A stretch of DNA of 64,000 bases from Streptomyces sp. CB02414 (GTDB taxonomy: Bacteria > Actinomycetota > Actinomycetes > Streptomycetales > Streptomycetaceae): the NCBI RefSeq assembly GCF_001905385.1, contig NZ_LIPF01000004.1, positions 496,001 to 560,000 on the forward strand. The letters run 5' to 3'. A model generated the notes under the pieces. That model worked only from the letters and a program-made list of their open reading frames with translations, had not been told where the DNA came from and searched no databases. Both the position numbers and the translations under genes were made by a program. This document shows, one piece after another, positions 19,462 through 28,684 of the stretch (positions are counted from its first letter, which is position 1; the number at the start of each line of letters is the position of its first letter).

Positions 19462-21126
19462 TTGCCACACCAGACGATTGCCGACCTGCTGCTCGCCCGC
19501 GCCGGCGACGGCCATCCCGGTCTGCTGACCCGCGAACGGACCTGGACCTGGGACGAGGTGCTGGCCGAGAGCGCCGCCCGCGCCGCCTGGGCCGTCGACC
19601 TGCGGACCGACGGGCCCTTCCACATCGGCGTCCTGCTGGACAACGTGCCCGAGTACGTCTTCTGGCTCGGCGCCGCCGCCCTCGCGGGCGGGGCCGTCGT
19701 CGGCATCAACCCGACCCGCCGCGGAGCCGAACTCGAACGCGAGGTCCGGCACACCGACTGCCAGTTGATCGTCACCGACCGGGCGGGCCTCGGCCTGCTC
19801 GACGGCCTGGACACCGGCGTGAAGCGCGACCGCTTCCTGGTCGTCGACGACCCGGAGTACCCGGCCCGTCTCGCCGCACACGCCGCACGCCCGGCCCCCG
19901 TGCGCGCCGCACCCGACGTCACCGCCACCACCACGATGCTGCTCCTGCTGACCTCCGGCACGACCGGCACCTCCAAGGCGGCGATCTGCTCGCAGGGCAG
20001 GCTCGCCGCGCTCGGCGCCGCCAACAGCGCCAAGTACGACATCACCCGCGCCGACACCTGCTACTGCCCGATGCCGCTGTTCCACGGCAACGCGCTGATG
20101 GCCCTGTGGGCGCCGGCCCTGACCACGGGCGCCGGCATCGCCCTCACCCCCAAGTTCTCCGCCTCCGGATTCCTGCCCGACGTCCGACACTTCGGCGCCA
20201 CCTACTTCACCTACGTCGGCAAGGCCATCGGCTACATCCTGGCCCGCCCCGAGACGACCGAAGACGCCGACAACCGGCTCACCCACGCCTTCGGCACCGA
20301 GGCGTCCCCCGAGGACGCCGACCGCTTCCTGCGCCGCTTCGGCTGCCGGCTCGTCGAGGGGTACGGCTCCAGCGAGGGCGCCGGCATGCTCAAGCGCGTG
20401 ACCGACGGACCGGTGGGCGCGCTCGGCGTCCCCGCCCGCGACGGCGTCCGCATCGTGCACCCCACCACCCGCGAGACCTGCCCGCCCGCGCTGCTCGACG
20501 TCCACGGCCGGGTCCGCAACCCTGAGGAGGCCATCGGCGAGATCGTCGACACCGAGGGCGCCGCCCGCTTCGAGGGCTACTACAACAACGAGGCCGCCAA
20601 CGCCGAACGGGTCCGGCACGGCTGGTACTGGACCGGGGACCTCGGCTACGTCGACGAGGCCGGCTACTTCTACTTCGCGGGCCGTTCGGGGGACTGGATC
20701 CGCGTGGACGGCGAGAACATCTCCGCCCTGCTCACCGAACGCGTCCTGCGCAGACACCCCCGGGTCGTCGCCGCCGGCGTCTTCGGCGTGCCCGATCCAC
20801 GTTCCGGCGACCAGGTGATGGCCGCCGTGGAACTGCCCGACGGCACCCGCTTCGAGGACCTGGACCTGCCCGGCTTCCTGGCCGCCCAGGAGGACCTGGG
20901 CACCAAGGGCGCCCCGCGGTTCGTGCGGGTCTCGCACGCGCTGCCCACCACCGGCTCCAACAAGCTGCGCAAGAAGGAGATGCAGCTCGACGGCTGGCGC
21001 ACGGACGACCCCGTGTACCGCTGGGCCGGCCGCGGCACGCCCGCGTACACGCCGATGACCGACGAGGACAAGGCCGCGCTGCGCGACGAGTTCCTGGCCA
21101 ACGGGCGCGGGCGCTTCCTGCCCTGA
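19462..21126 (+). CDS. Steroid side-chain acyl-CoA synthetase (FadD17-like)
   Basis: An AMP-forming CoA ligase of 554 residues: P-loop-like LLLLTSGTTGTSKAA near residue 165, YGSSEGAG, TGDLGYVDEAGYFYFAGR, and the C-terminal catalytic Lys in GSNKLRKKEM. GVLLDNVPEYVFWLGAAAL and GINPTRRG resemble what I recall of FadD17. The start is TTG 19462 behind GAGAGGGA; no ATG or GTG lies nearby in frame. It leads the fadE29-chsH2-fadE28-chsH1-ltp2 genes, so it probably activates a steroid with a shortened carboxylated side chain (C22 or C24). Confidence 0.78.
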   Translation: MPHQTIADLLLARAGDGHPGLLTRERTWTWDEVLAESAARAAWAVDLRTDGPFHIGVLLDNVPEYVFWLGAAALAGGAVVGINPTRRGAELEREVRHTDCQLIVTDRAGLGLLDGLDTGVKRDRFLVVDDPEYPARLAAHAARPAPVRAAPDVTATTTMLLLLTSGTTGTSKAAICSQGRLAALGAANSAKYDITRADTCYCPMPLFHGNALMALWAPALTTGAGIALTPKFSASGFLPDVRHFGATYFTYVGKAIGYILARPETTEDADNRLTHAFGTEASPEDADRFLRRFGCRLVEGYGSSEGAGMLKRVTDGPVGALGVPARDGVRIVHPTTRETCPPALLDVHGRVRNPEEAIGEIVDTEGAARFEGYYNNEAANAERVRHGWYWTGDLGYVDEAGYFYFAGRSGDWIRVDGENISALLTERVLRRHPRVVAAGVFGVPDPRSGDQVMAAVELPDGTRFEDLDLPGFLAAQEDLGTKGAPRFVRVSHALPTTGSNKLRKKEMQLDGWRTDDPVYRWAGRGTPAYTPMTDEDKAALRDEFLANGRGRFLP

Positions 21127-21152
21127 CGGCGGCGACAACCAAGGAGAACCAC

Positions 21153-22319
21153 ATGCAACTGCGCGAGAGCGCCGCGCACCGCGAGCTGCGCCGGGAACTG
21201 CGGGCGTACTTCTCGGGACTGATGCCCGAGGACGAACGCCGGCGCGTCGGCGAGGAGGGCGTCGGCGGAGACCGCTTCCGCGAGGTCGTCAAGCGGCTCG
21301 GCTCCGACGGCTGGCTGGGCATCGGCTGGCCCACCGAGTACGGCGGCCAGGGCCGGCCGGTCGAGGACCAGTACGTCTTCTTCGACGAAGTACAGCGGGC
21401 CGGACTGCCCTTCCCGTTCGTCACCGTCAACACCGTCGGACCGACCCTCATGTCCCACGGCAGCGAGGAACACAAGCGGCGCTTCCTGCCCGGCATCCTC
21501 TCCGGCGACATCGTCTTCGCGATCGGCTACACCGAGCCCGAGGCCGGAACCGACCTCGCCGCGCTGAGCACCCGCGCCGTCCGGGACGGCGACGCGTACG
21601 TCGTCGACGGCAGCAAGATCTTCACCAGCGGCGCCAACACCGCCGACTACGTGTGGCTCGCCGCCCGCACGAACCCGGACGCCCCCAAGCACAAGGGCAT
21701 CTCGATCCTCATCGTGCCCACCACCGACGACGGCTTCTCCTGGAGCCCCATCCGCACGGTCGGCGGCATGGTCGTCACCGCGACGTACTACAGCGGCGTA
21801 CGGGTCCCGGCGGGCGACGTGGTGGGGGAGGTCGACGGCGGCTGGAAGCTCATCACCGCCCAGCTCAACCACGAGCGGATCGGCCTCGCCGCCCTCGGCG
21901 GCCGCATGATCCAGCTCTGGGAGCGGGTCCTGGACTGGGCCACGGAGAACGGCACCACCGAACTTCCCTGGGTGCGGCGGGAGTTCGCCCGCACCCACGC
22001 CCGGCTGGAGGCCATGCGGCTGATGAACTGGCGGATGACCACCGCCGTCGCGGCAGGCACCCTGACCGGCGCCGACGCGGGCGCCGCCAAGGCCTACGGC
22101 ACCGAGACCCACATCGACGTCCAGCGCGCCCTGACCCAGATCCTCGGCGCCGCCGGCCGCATCCGCCCCGAGTCGCCCGGCGCGGTGCTCGCCGGGCAGG
22201 TGGAGCAGCTCTCCCGGCAGGGCATCGTCAACACCTTCGGCGGCGGCGTCAACGAGGTCCTGCGCGACATGGTCGCCACTCAGGGACTCGGACTGCCGCG
22301 CAAGGGGCGTGGCGCGTGA
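21153..22319 (+). CDS. fadE29: Acyl-CoA dehydrogenase subunit (FadE29/ChsE2-like)
   Basis: One half of the predicted alpha2beta2 dehydrogenase that desaturates the three-carbon steroid side chain of 3-oxopregnene-carboxyl-CoA. The 388-residue chain shows WPTEYGGQG, FAIGYTEPEAGTDLA, the conserved HKGISILIVPT strand and the C-terminal NTFGGGVNEVLRDMVA, which closely match my recollection of Mycobacterium FadE29. Gene order (fadE29-chsH2-fadE28-chsH1-ltp2) also matches, except that chsH2 has moved between the two subunits. The stop overlaps the chsH2 GTG. Confidence 0.85.
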   Translation: MQLRESAAHRELRRELRAYFSGLMPEDERRRVGEEGVGGDRFREVVKRLGSDGWLGIGWPTEYGGQGRPVEDQYVFFDEVQRAGLPFPFVTVNTVGPTLMSHGSEEHKRRFLPGILSGDIVFAIGYTEPEAGTDLAALSTRAVRDGDAYVVDGSKIFTSGANTADYVWLAARTNPDAPKHKGISILIVPTTDDGFSWSPIRTVGGMVVTATYYSGVRVPAGDVVGEVDGGWKLITAQLNHERIGLAALGGRMIQLWERVLDWATENGTTELPWVRREFARTHARLEAMRLMNWRMTTAVAAGTLTGADAGAAKAYGTETHIDVQRALTQILGAAGRIRPESPGAVLAGQVEQLSRQGIVNTFGGGVNEVLRDMVATQGLGLPRKGRGA

Positions 22320-23278
22320 GCGGGCACGACGGCACCGGCCCGGGCCCCGGGTACGAGGAGCGGCTCCAGGCCTTCACCGGGCGCGAACTGCGCCCCCGCA
22401 CGCCCGCTCAGGACCCCGTCAACCAGCCGATGATCCGGCACTGGACGGAGGCGATGGGCGACACCAACCCCGTCTACACCGACCCGGCGGCGGCCCGTGC
22501 CACCGGGCGCACGGGGGTGGTGGCACCGGCCTCGATGGTCCAGGCGTGGACGATGCGCGGCTACGCGGCCACCGTCTCCCCGCCGGCCGCACGCACCGCC
22601 TTCGACGAACTGGCCGACCTCCTCGACGAGGGCGGCTACTCCTCCGTGGTCGCGACCGACTCCGAGTTCACCTTCGAACGGGAGCTGACGCCCGGGGACC
22701 ACGTCGCCGTCCGCGAGACCGTGGAGTCGATCTCCGGGGAGAAGAAGACCGGCCTGGGCGTGGGGCGGTTCGTCACCACCCTCAAGACGTACACCGACCA
22801 GCACGGCGAGACCGTCGCCACCCAACGCTGGCGCACGCTCAGGTTCCGCCCGGCCGCGCGATCGCGGCCGGCCCCGCGCCCCCGCCCCGCGATCAACCGC
22901 GACAACGCCTTCTTCTTCGACGGCGCGAAACAGCACCGCCTGCTCATCCAGCGCTGCGCCGCCTGCGCCGCCCTGCGCCACCCCCCGGGCCCCTGCTGCC
23001 CGCGGTGCAACTCGCTGGAGTGGGACACCGTGGAAGCCTCCGGGCGAGGCCACGTGTACAGCTTCGTCGTCAACCACCACCCGAGGCACCCCGCCTTCGA
23101 CCTCCCGTACGTCGTCGCCGTCGTCGAACTCGCCGAGGGCACCCGCCTCATCACCAACCTGACCGGCGTCGCGCCCGAGGACGTGGGCGTCGGCATGCCC
23201 GTCGTCCTGGACTGGCTGGACGCCGATCCCGATCTGACCCTGCCGGTGCTCCGGCCCGCCCCGACGGAGGCGCCCTGA
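22316..23278 (+). CDS. chsH2: MaoC hydratase / DUF35 fusion (ChsH2-like)
   Basis: Two-domain protein of 320 residues. The N-terminal MaoC-like domain (HWTEAMGDTNPVYTDP, residues 1-180) pairs with ChsH1 to hydrate the side-chain enoyl-CoA. The C-terminal DUF35/OB domain carries a zinc-ribbon Cys214, Cys217, Cys228, Cys231 and is known in Mycobacterium to bind the aldolase Ltp2. All partners are encoded next to it. GTG 22316 overlaps the upstream stop; its own stop overlaps the ATG of fadE28 by one base. Confidence 0.88.
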   Translation: MSGHDGTGPGPGYEERLQAFTGRELRPRTPAQDPVNQPMIRHWTEAMGDTNPVYTDPAAARATGRTGVVAPASMVQAWTMRGYAATVSPPAARTAFDELADLLDEGGYSSVVATDSEFTFERELTPGDHVAVRETVESISGEKKTGLGVGRFVTTLKTYTDQHGETVATQRWRTLRFRPAARSRPAPRPRPAINRDNAFFFDGAKQHRLLIQRCAACAALRHPPGPCCPRCNSLEWDTVEASGRGHVYSFVVNHHPRHPAFDLPYVVAVVELAEGTRLITNLTGVAPEDVGVGMPVVLDWLDADPDLTLPVLRPAPTEAP

Positions 23279-24411
23279 TGGATTTCTCCCTGGGAGAAGA
23301 GCTCGAAGCCGTCCGTGACCTGGCGCGGGAGATCTTCACCGACCGTGCGACGCCCGAGCGGTTGCGCCAGGTGGAGACCTCGCCGGGACGCGTCGACGAG
23401 AACCTGTGGCACGACCTGGCCGCCGCCGGCCTCCTCGGCGCCGTGCTGCCCGAGGCGGACGGCGGCGCCGGACTCGGTCTCGCGGGCCTCGCCGTACTGC
23501 TGGAGGAGCAGGGCCGGCGGGTGGCGCCGGTGCCGCTGTGGCCGGCACTGGCCGGCGCACTCGCCGTCGCCGCCCACGGCAGCGGACGGCAGCGCGCCGA
23601 CCTGCTGCCGAGCCTCGCGGACGGAACCTCCCGCCCGACCCTCGCCCTGGAGGAGTTCGGCCCCGCCGACCCGCTCGCCCCCCGGACCCAGGCGGTGGCC
23701 GACGGCCCGCGGTGGCGGCTGACCGGCACCAAGGCCGTGGTGCCGTCGCCGTCCGGTGCCCGGCACGTCCTGGTCACCGCCGGTACGGCGGCCGGGCCGG
23801 GCCTGTTCCTGGTGGCCCCGGACGCCCCGGGCGTCTCCTGGGAGCACGCGGAGACCACCAGCCACGACCTGAGCGCCCACCTCACCCTCCACCACGCCGT
23901 CGGCGAACCCGTCGGCACCCCGGGCGACGGGACCGTGGGCCACCTGGTCCGCGACGTCTTCGTGGCGCTGGCCGCCGTACAGCTCGGCGTGGCCGGGGGC
24001 GCGCTCCGGTACGCGGCCGACCACCTGCGTGAACGCGACCAGTTCGGCCGTCCGCTGGCCACCTTCCAGGCCGTCCAGCACCAGCTCGCCGACTGCTACG
24101 TCGACATCGAGGCGATGCGGGTCACCCTGTGGCAGGCCGTGGACGCGTCGAAGGAGCCGTTCGACGACGCCGCCGACGCCGCCGGTGACGCCGACAAGGC
24201 CGCCCTCGTCGCCAAGTGGTGGGCCACCGAGGGCGGACTGAACACCGTCCACCGGGTCCAGCACGTCCACGGCGGCATCGGCGTCGACACCGACTACCCG
24301 GTGCACCGCCACTTCCTGTGGGGCAAGCAGGTCTCCACCACCCTCGGCGGGGCGGGCGCCGACCTGGAACGCCTCGGCGCCCTGCTGACCGGCCAGGCGG
24401 TGACGGCATGA
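23278..24411 (+). CDS. fadE28: Acyl-CoA dehydrogenase subunit (FadE28/ChsE1-like)
   Basis: A 377-residue, shortened acyl-CoA dehydrogenase fold lacking the usual EPEAGTD substrate strand but with the RDQFGRPLATFQAVQHQLAD helix and a C-terminal VHGGIGVDTDYPVHRHF. This is the expected partner chain of FadE29. It is somewhat longer than the roughly 340 residues known for the Mycobacterium protein. ATGA-type overlaps on both sides indicate coupled translation with chsH2 and chsH1. Confidence 0.82.
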   Translation: MDFSLGEELEAVRDLAREIFTDRATPERLRQVETSPGRVDENLWHDLAAAGLLGAVLPEADGGAGLGLAGLAVLLEEQGRRVAPVPLWPALAGALAVAAHGSGRQRADLLPSLADGTSRPTLALEEFGPADPLAPRTQAVADGPRWRLTGTKAVVPSPSGARHVLVTAGTAAGPGLFLVAPDAPGVSWEHAETTSHDLSAHLTLHHAVGEPVGTPGDGTVGHLVRDVFVALAAVQLGVAGGALRYAADHLRERDQFGRPLATFQAVQHQLADCYVDIEAMRVTLWQAVDASKEPFDDAADAAGDADKAALVAKWWATEGGLNTVHRVQHVHGGIGVDTDYPVHRHFLWGKQVSTTLGGAGADLERLGALLTGQAVTA

Positions 24412-24833
24412 CCCGCACCCGGGGGTACCACCAGGTGGCCGTCGGCGACGTCCTGCCCGATCTGACGATCCCGGTCACCCGCACCCTGATCGTCGCCACG
24501 GCCCTCGCCAGCCGTGACTACCAGGACGTCCACCACGACCCCGAACTCGCCCGCGAGCGCGGCTCCAAGGACATCTTCATGAACATCCTGACCAGCAACG
24601 GCCTGGTCGACCGGTACGTCACCGGCTGGGCCGGCCCCGCCGCCGTCGTCAAGGGCATCCGCATCCGGCTCGGCGCCCCCAACCACCCAGGCGACACCAT
24701 GGTGCTCACCGGGACGGTGACCGCGAAGTCCGACGAGGACCGCCGCGTCGACGTCGCCGTCAAGGGCACCAACGGCCTCGGCGCCCACGTCACCGGAACC
24801 GTGACCGTACAGCTGCCGGGGGAGGACCTATGA
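24408..24833 (+). CDS. chsH1: MaoC-like enoyl-CoA hydratase subunit (ChsH1-like)
   Basis: A single hot-dog domain of 141 residues with the hydratase-type motif ASRDYQDVHHDPELARERGSKDIFMN. In Mycobacterium, ChsH1 supplies the catalytic residues of the ChsH1-ChsH2 hydratase that acts before side-chain cleavage at C17. It overlaps fadE28 and ltp2 by 4 bp each. Confidence 0.87.
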   Translation: MTRTRGYHQVAVGDVLPDLTIPVTRTLIVATALASRDYQDVHHDPELARERGSKDIFMNILTSNGLVDRYVTGWAGPAAVVKGIRIRLGAPNHPGDTMVLTGTVTAKSDEDRRVDVAVKGTNGLGAHVTGTVTVQLPGEDL

Positions 24834-26011
24834 CCTCCCCCGCGCTCTCCCGTGCCGCCGCCGTGGCCGGTATCGGTGCCACCGAGTTCTCCAAGAACTC
24901 CGGGCGCAGCGAACTCCAGCTGGCCTGCGAGGCGGTGCTCGCCGCCCTCGCCGACGCCGGGCTGGCCCCCGCCGACGTGGACGGCCTGGTCACCTTCACC
25001 GCCGAGACCAACTCCGAGATCCACGTCGCCCGCAACACCGGCATGGGCGACCTGACCTTCTTCTCCCGCGTCGGCTACGGCGGCGGCGCCGGCTGCGGCA
25101 CCGTCCAGCAGGCCGCGATGGCCGTCGCCACCGGCGTCGCCGAAGTCGTCGTGGCCTACCGGGCGTTCAACGAGCGCTCCGGCGAGCGCTACGGCCTCGG
25201 CCAGGCCGCCCGCCCCATGGACACCACCGCCGACCGGGCCGCGTACGCCTGGATGACACCGTTCGGACTGAGCACCCCCGCCCAGTGGGTGGCCATGTTC
25301 GCCCGCCGCTACCTCCACGAGTACGGCGCCACCACCGACGACTTCGGCCGCGTCGCCGTGGTGGACCGCAAGCACGCCGCGAACAATCCCGCCGCCTGGT
25401 ACCACGGCCGCCCCATCACCCTCCAGGACCACCGCGACTCACGGTGGATCGCCGAGCCGCTGCGACTGCTCGACTGCTGCCAGGAGACCGACGGCGGCCA
25501 GGCCCTGGTCGTCGTCTCCGCCGAACGGGCCCGCGACCTGCCCCACCGGCCCGCCCTGATCCGCGCCGCCGCCCAGGGACTCGGCGCCGACCAGCACATG
25601 ATGACCAGCTACTACCGGCCGACGATCACCGGCATCCCCGAGATGGGCCTGGTCGGACGGCAGCTGTACCGGCAGAGCGGGCTCGGACCCGACGACGTGG
25701 ACGCCGCGGTCCTCTACGACCACTTCACCCCGCTGGTCCTGCCCCAACTGGAGGAACTGGGCTTCTGCGGGCCCGGCGAGGCGAAGGACTTCATCGCCGA
25801 CGGCCACCTGGAACTCGGCGGCAGGCTGCCGTTCAACACCCACGGCGGACAGCTCGGCGAGGCGTACCTGCACGGCATGAACGGCATCGCCGAGGGCGTC
25901 CGCCTGGTCCGCGGCACCTCCGTCAACCAGCCCGACGACGTCGGCCACGTGCTCGTGACCGCCGGCACCGGAGTCCCCACCAGCGGCCTGATCCTGGGAG
26001 CCGACCGATGA
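24830..26011 (+). CDS. ltp2: Thiolase-like side-chain aldolase (Ltp2)
   Basis: Retro-aldolase that, with the DUF35 domain of ChsH2, releases propionyl-CoA and leaves a 17-keto steroid (androstenedione type). The 393-residue thiolase-fold protein has GIGATEFSKNSGRS at the start, YGGGAGCGTVQQAAMAV where thiolases carry the nucleophile, and NTHGGQLGEAYLHGMNG near the end, as in the lipid-transfer/thiolase-like family. Position after chsH1 matches the actinobacterial gene order. Confidence 0.88.
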   Translation: MTSPALSRAAAVAGIGATEFSKNSGRSELQLACEAVLAALADAGLAPADVDGLVTFTAETNSEIHVARNTGMGDLTFFSRVGYGGGAGCGTVQQAAMAVATGVAEVVVAYRAFNERSGERYGLGQAARPMDTTADRAAYAWMTPFGLSTPAQWVAMFARRYLHEYGATTDDFGRVAVVDRKHAANNPAAWYHGRPITLQDHRDSRWIAEPLRLLDCCQETDGGQALVVVSAERARDLPHRPALIRAAAQGLGADQHMMTSYYRPTITGIPEMGLVGRQLYRQSGLGPDDVDAAVLYDHFTPLVLPQLEELGFCGPGEAKDFIADGHLELGGRLPFNTHGGQLGEAYLHGMNGIAEGVRLVRGTSVNQPDDVGHVLVTAGTGVPTSGLILGADR

Positions 26012-26847
26012 CCACCACCCACGCCTGGCAGGGGCACGGCCTCGGCACCCGCACGGTCTCCTACACCGAACGCGACGCCATCCTGTACGCGCTCGCCGTC
26101 GGCGCCGGAGCCGACCGGCTGGACCTCGTGTACGAGCGGCACCTGCGCGTGCTGCCCACCTTCGCGCTGACCCTCGCCCAGTGGGCGCCCGACGCCCTGG
26201 GCACCCTCGGCGCCTTCGACGTCACCACCGCCGTGCACGGCAGCCAACGCCTCACCGTGAAGCGTCCGTTGGAGCGCTCCGGAGAGCTGACGACGTCCGC
26301 CCGGGTCTCCGGCGTGTGGGACAAGGGCTCCGCCGCCGTCTTCGACGTCGAGGTGGACTGCGACCGCTTCACGGCCACCTGGTCGATCTTCGCCCCCGGC
26401 ACAGGCGGCTTCGGCGGCGAGCGCGGGCCCTCCGCACCGCGCCGCCCGGACCGGCCGGCCGACCACCGGCTGACCGCGCCCACGCACTCCCGGCAGGCGG
26501 CCCTCTACCGGCTGCTCGGCGACCGGCACGCCATGCACATCGACCCCGAGGCCGCGAAGGCCGCGGGCATGCCCCGGCCGTTCCTGCACGGACTGTGCAC
26601 CCTCGCCGCGGCTCTGCTCCCCCTCGCCGACACCCTCGGCGCGCACCCCGCCGACCTGACGGAGCTGGAGGCCCGGTTCGCCGCCCCCGTCTTCCCGGGC
26701 GACCCGCTCGCCCTGCACGGCTGGACCGGTGACGACACCGGCGTCCGCTTCGAGGCGTCGGCCGAGGACGGACGCACCGTGCTCTCCGGCGGCCGCGCCC
26801 GCTTCGCCCCCGCCGCACCGACCCGCGAGGAGACCCCCGATGCTTGA
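26008..26847 (+). CDS. Double hot-dog MaoC-family dehydratase, paralogue of ChsH3
   Basis: A 279-residue protein with the same two-half layout as the gene at 16915: an inactive-looking N-terminal half (YERHLRVLPTFALTL) and a C-terminal half with RLLGDRHAMHIDPEAAKAAGMPRPFLHGL. The usual NPLH in the active half reads HAMH here, keeping Asp and His but losing the Asn-Pro. It may act on a different chain length. It overlaps ltp2 by 4 bp and hsaE by 8 bp. Confidence 0.75.
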   Translation: MTTTHAWQGHGLGTRTVSYTERDAILYALAVGAGADRLDLVYERHLRVLPTFALTLAQWAPDALGTLGAFDVTTAVHGSQRLTVKRPLERSGELTTSARVSGVWDKGSAAVFDVEVDCDRFTATWSIFAPGTGGFGGERGPSAPRRPDRPADHRLTAPTHSRQAALYRLLGDRHAMHIDPEAAKAAGMPRPFLHGLCTLAAALLPLADTLGAHPADLTELEARFAAPVFPGDPLALHGWTGDDTGVRFEASAEDGRTVLSGGRARFAPAAPTREETPDA

Positions 26848-27628
26848 CGCCGCACGACGCGCCGAGGCCGCCGAACTGCTCCGCACCGCACAACGCGACC
26901 GGGCCCCCGTCGCGCCGCTGACCACCACCCACCCGGAGATCGACGCCACCGACGCGTACGAGATCCAGCTCCTCAACATCAGGGAGCAGTTGAAGCAAGA
27001 GAGCGTCACGGTCCACGGGCACAAGGTCGGCCTGTCCTCCAAGGTCATGCAGCAGATGATGGGCGTGGACGAGCCCGACTACGGCCACCTGCTCTCCGAC
27101 ATGGTGCTGACCGAGGGGACACCCGTCGACACCGGCCGCTACTGCCAACCGCGCATCGAGGTCGAGATCGGGTACGTGCTGGGCCGGAGCCTGCCCGGAG
27201 AGGGGTGCACCACGGCGGACGTCCTCGCCGCCACCGAGTACGTCGTGCCGAGCATCGAACTCATCGACAGCCGGATCAGGGACTGGAAGATCGGCCTCGC
27301 CGACACCATCGCCGACAACGCGTCCTCCGCCGGTGTGCTCCTCGGCGCCGCCCGGGTCCGCCCGGCCGACCTCGACCCGGCCGACGTCGCCGCCGTCCTG
27401 TACCGGGGCGGCGAGGAGATCGCCCGGGGCAACACCAGCGCCGTACTGGGCGACCCGACCGAGGCCGTCGCGTGGCTGGCCCGCAAGGTGGCCTCCTACG
27501 GGGTCCGTCTGGAGGCCGGGCACGTCGTGCTGCCGGGCTCGTGCACCCGGGCGGTGGACGCGCGGCCGGGGGACGAGTTCCGGGCCGACTTCGAGGGACT
27601 CGGCTCCGTGTCGGTCGCCTTCGTCTGA
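26840..27628 (+). CDS. hsaE: 2-hydroxyhexa-2,4-dienoate hydratase (HsaE)
   Basis: Hydrates the dienoate released by HsaD to 4-hydroxy-2-oxohexanoate for HsaF. The 262-residue protein matches the 2-oxopent-4-enoate hydratase family: GHKVGLSSKVMQQMMGVDEPDYG, the metal-binding RIEVEIGYVLGR and VLPGSCTRAVDARPGD near the end. ATG 26840 lies 8 bp inside the previous gene. It is separated from hsaG-hsaF by 20 kb and embedded in a side-chain operon, though in Mycobacterium it also neighbours Rv3538-type hydratases. Confidence 0.88.
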   Translation: MLDAARRAEAAELLRTAQRDRAPVAPLTTTHPEIDATDAYEIQLLNIREQLKQESVTVHGHKVGLSSKVMQQMMGVDEPDYGHLLSDMVLTEGTPVDTGRYCQPRIEVEIGYVLGRSLPGEGCTTADVLAATEYVVPSIELIDSRIRDWKIGLADTIADNASSAGVLLGAARVRPADLDPADVAAVLYRGGEEIARGNTSAVLGDPTEAVAWLARKVASYGVRLEAGHVVLPGSCTRAVDARPGDEFRADFEGLGSVSVAFV

Positions 27629-27700
27629 GCGCCGTCCGTCTTCGACCACAGCGGCTCGACCGATCACGTCACAAGAAACAGGAACACGGAAAGAGGCAGC

Positions 27701-28636
27701 ATGAGCTCCACGAACACCACCCTGGAGGGACGTACCGCCGTCGTCACCGGTGCCGGCGCGGGACTCGGCCGGGCCGAGGCGCTCGCGCTGGCGGGACTCG
27801 GCGCCAACGTGGTGGTCAACGACGTCGGCCCGGCCGCCGACGACGTGGTCGCCGAGATCAAGGCCCTCGGCGCCCGGGCCGTCGCGGTGACCGGGGACGT
27901 GGGGGACTGGTCCATGGGCGACCGCCTGGTCGGCGCCGCCGTGGAGACCTTCGGCGGCCTCGACGTCGTCGTCAACAACGCGGGCGTCCTGCGCGACCGG
28001 ATGCTGTTCAACCTGTCCGAGTCCGACTGGGACGACGTCCTCCGGGTCCACCTCAAGGGACACGCCGGCCTTTCCCGGGCCGCGGCCGTGCACTGGCGCG
28101 CCGCGTCCAAGGCGTCAGGCGCACCCGTCTACGGCCGCGTCGTCAACACCTCGTCCGAGGCGTTCCTCTTCGGCGCGCCCGGACAGCCGAACTACTCCGC
28201 GGCCAAGGCCGGGATCACCGCGCTCACCCTGGCCACCGCGCAGGGCCTGGCCCGCTACGGCGTGCGCGCCAACGCGATCTGCCCGCGCGCCCGCACCGCC
28301 ATGACCGCGGACTCCTTCGGCGAGGGCGCCACCGCGCCCGGCGGCCTCGACATCATGGCGCCCGAGCGGGTCGCCACCCTCGTCGCCCACCTGGCCTCCC
28401 CCGCCGCCGACGAGATCAACGGGCAGGTCTTCGTCGTCTACGGCGACATGGTCGCCCTGCTGGCCCCGCCCACCGTGGAGCACAAGTTCACCGCGGCCGA
28501 CGGCACCTTCTCCCCCGAGGAACTCGACGCCCAGCTGACCCCGTACTTCAGCGGCCGCGACCCGCACCGGACCTACGCGGCCTACAGCGTCGCCGGGCTC
28601 GACACCACGGGCACGCAGAAGACCGCCGCGGGCTGA
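27701..28636 (+). CDS. SDR-type 3-hydroxyacyl-CoA dehydrogenase (ChsB1/Hsd4A-like)
   Basis: A 311-residue long-form SDR: VTGAGAGLGRAEAL, NNAGVLRDRMLFNLSESDWDDVLRVHLKGH, Ser in NTSSEAF and YSAAK, plus a 60-residue C-terminal extension typical of the Rv3502c/Rv3548c group, which oxidises 3-hydroxy-steroidoyl-CoA in the side chain. A close paralogue is at 47831. AGAGG lies upstream of ATG; a 72-bp gap separates it from hsaE, with no palindrome seen. Confidence 0.78.
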   Translation: MSSTNTTLEGRTAVVTGAGAGLGRAEALALAGLGANVVVNDVGPAADDVVAEIKALGARAVAVTGDVGDWSMGDRLVGAAVETFGGLDVVVNNAGVLRDRMLFNLSESDWDDVLRVHLKGHAGLSRAAAVHWRAASKASGAPVYGRVVNTSSEAFLFGAPGQPNYSAAKAGITALTLATAQGLARYGVRANAICPRARTAMTADSFGEGATAPGGLDIMAPERVATLVAHLASPAADEINGQVFVVYGDMVALLAPPTVEHKFTAADGTFSPEELDAQLTPYFSGRDPHRTYAAYSVAGLDTTGTQKTAAG

Positions 28637-28662
28637 GCGCGGCGCGGGCCGGCCTCCTCCGA

Positions 28663-28680
28663 TGCCCCCCCGGGGGGGCA
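28663..28680. terminator. Perfect 18-bp palindrome between convergent genes
   Basis: TGCCCCCCC followed by GGGGGGGCA, no loop in the strict palindrome, placed between the stops of convergent genes ending at 28636 and 28685. A terminator role fits the position. Confidence 0.5.
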
Positions 28681-28684
28681 GGGG

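Noticed and set aside
27629..27700. Promoter or palindrome in the gap before the ChsB1-like SDR
   Set aside because: No arm pair or -10 at the right distance was found; the gene is probably read through from hsaE.
28663..28680. The C7/G7 palindrome as a regulator operator
   Set aside because: It lies between two converging stops and has no counterpart at any promoter, so a terminator role is simpler.
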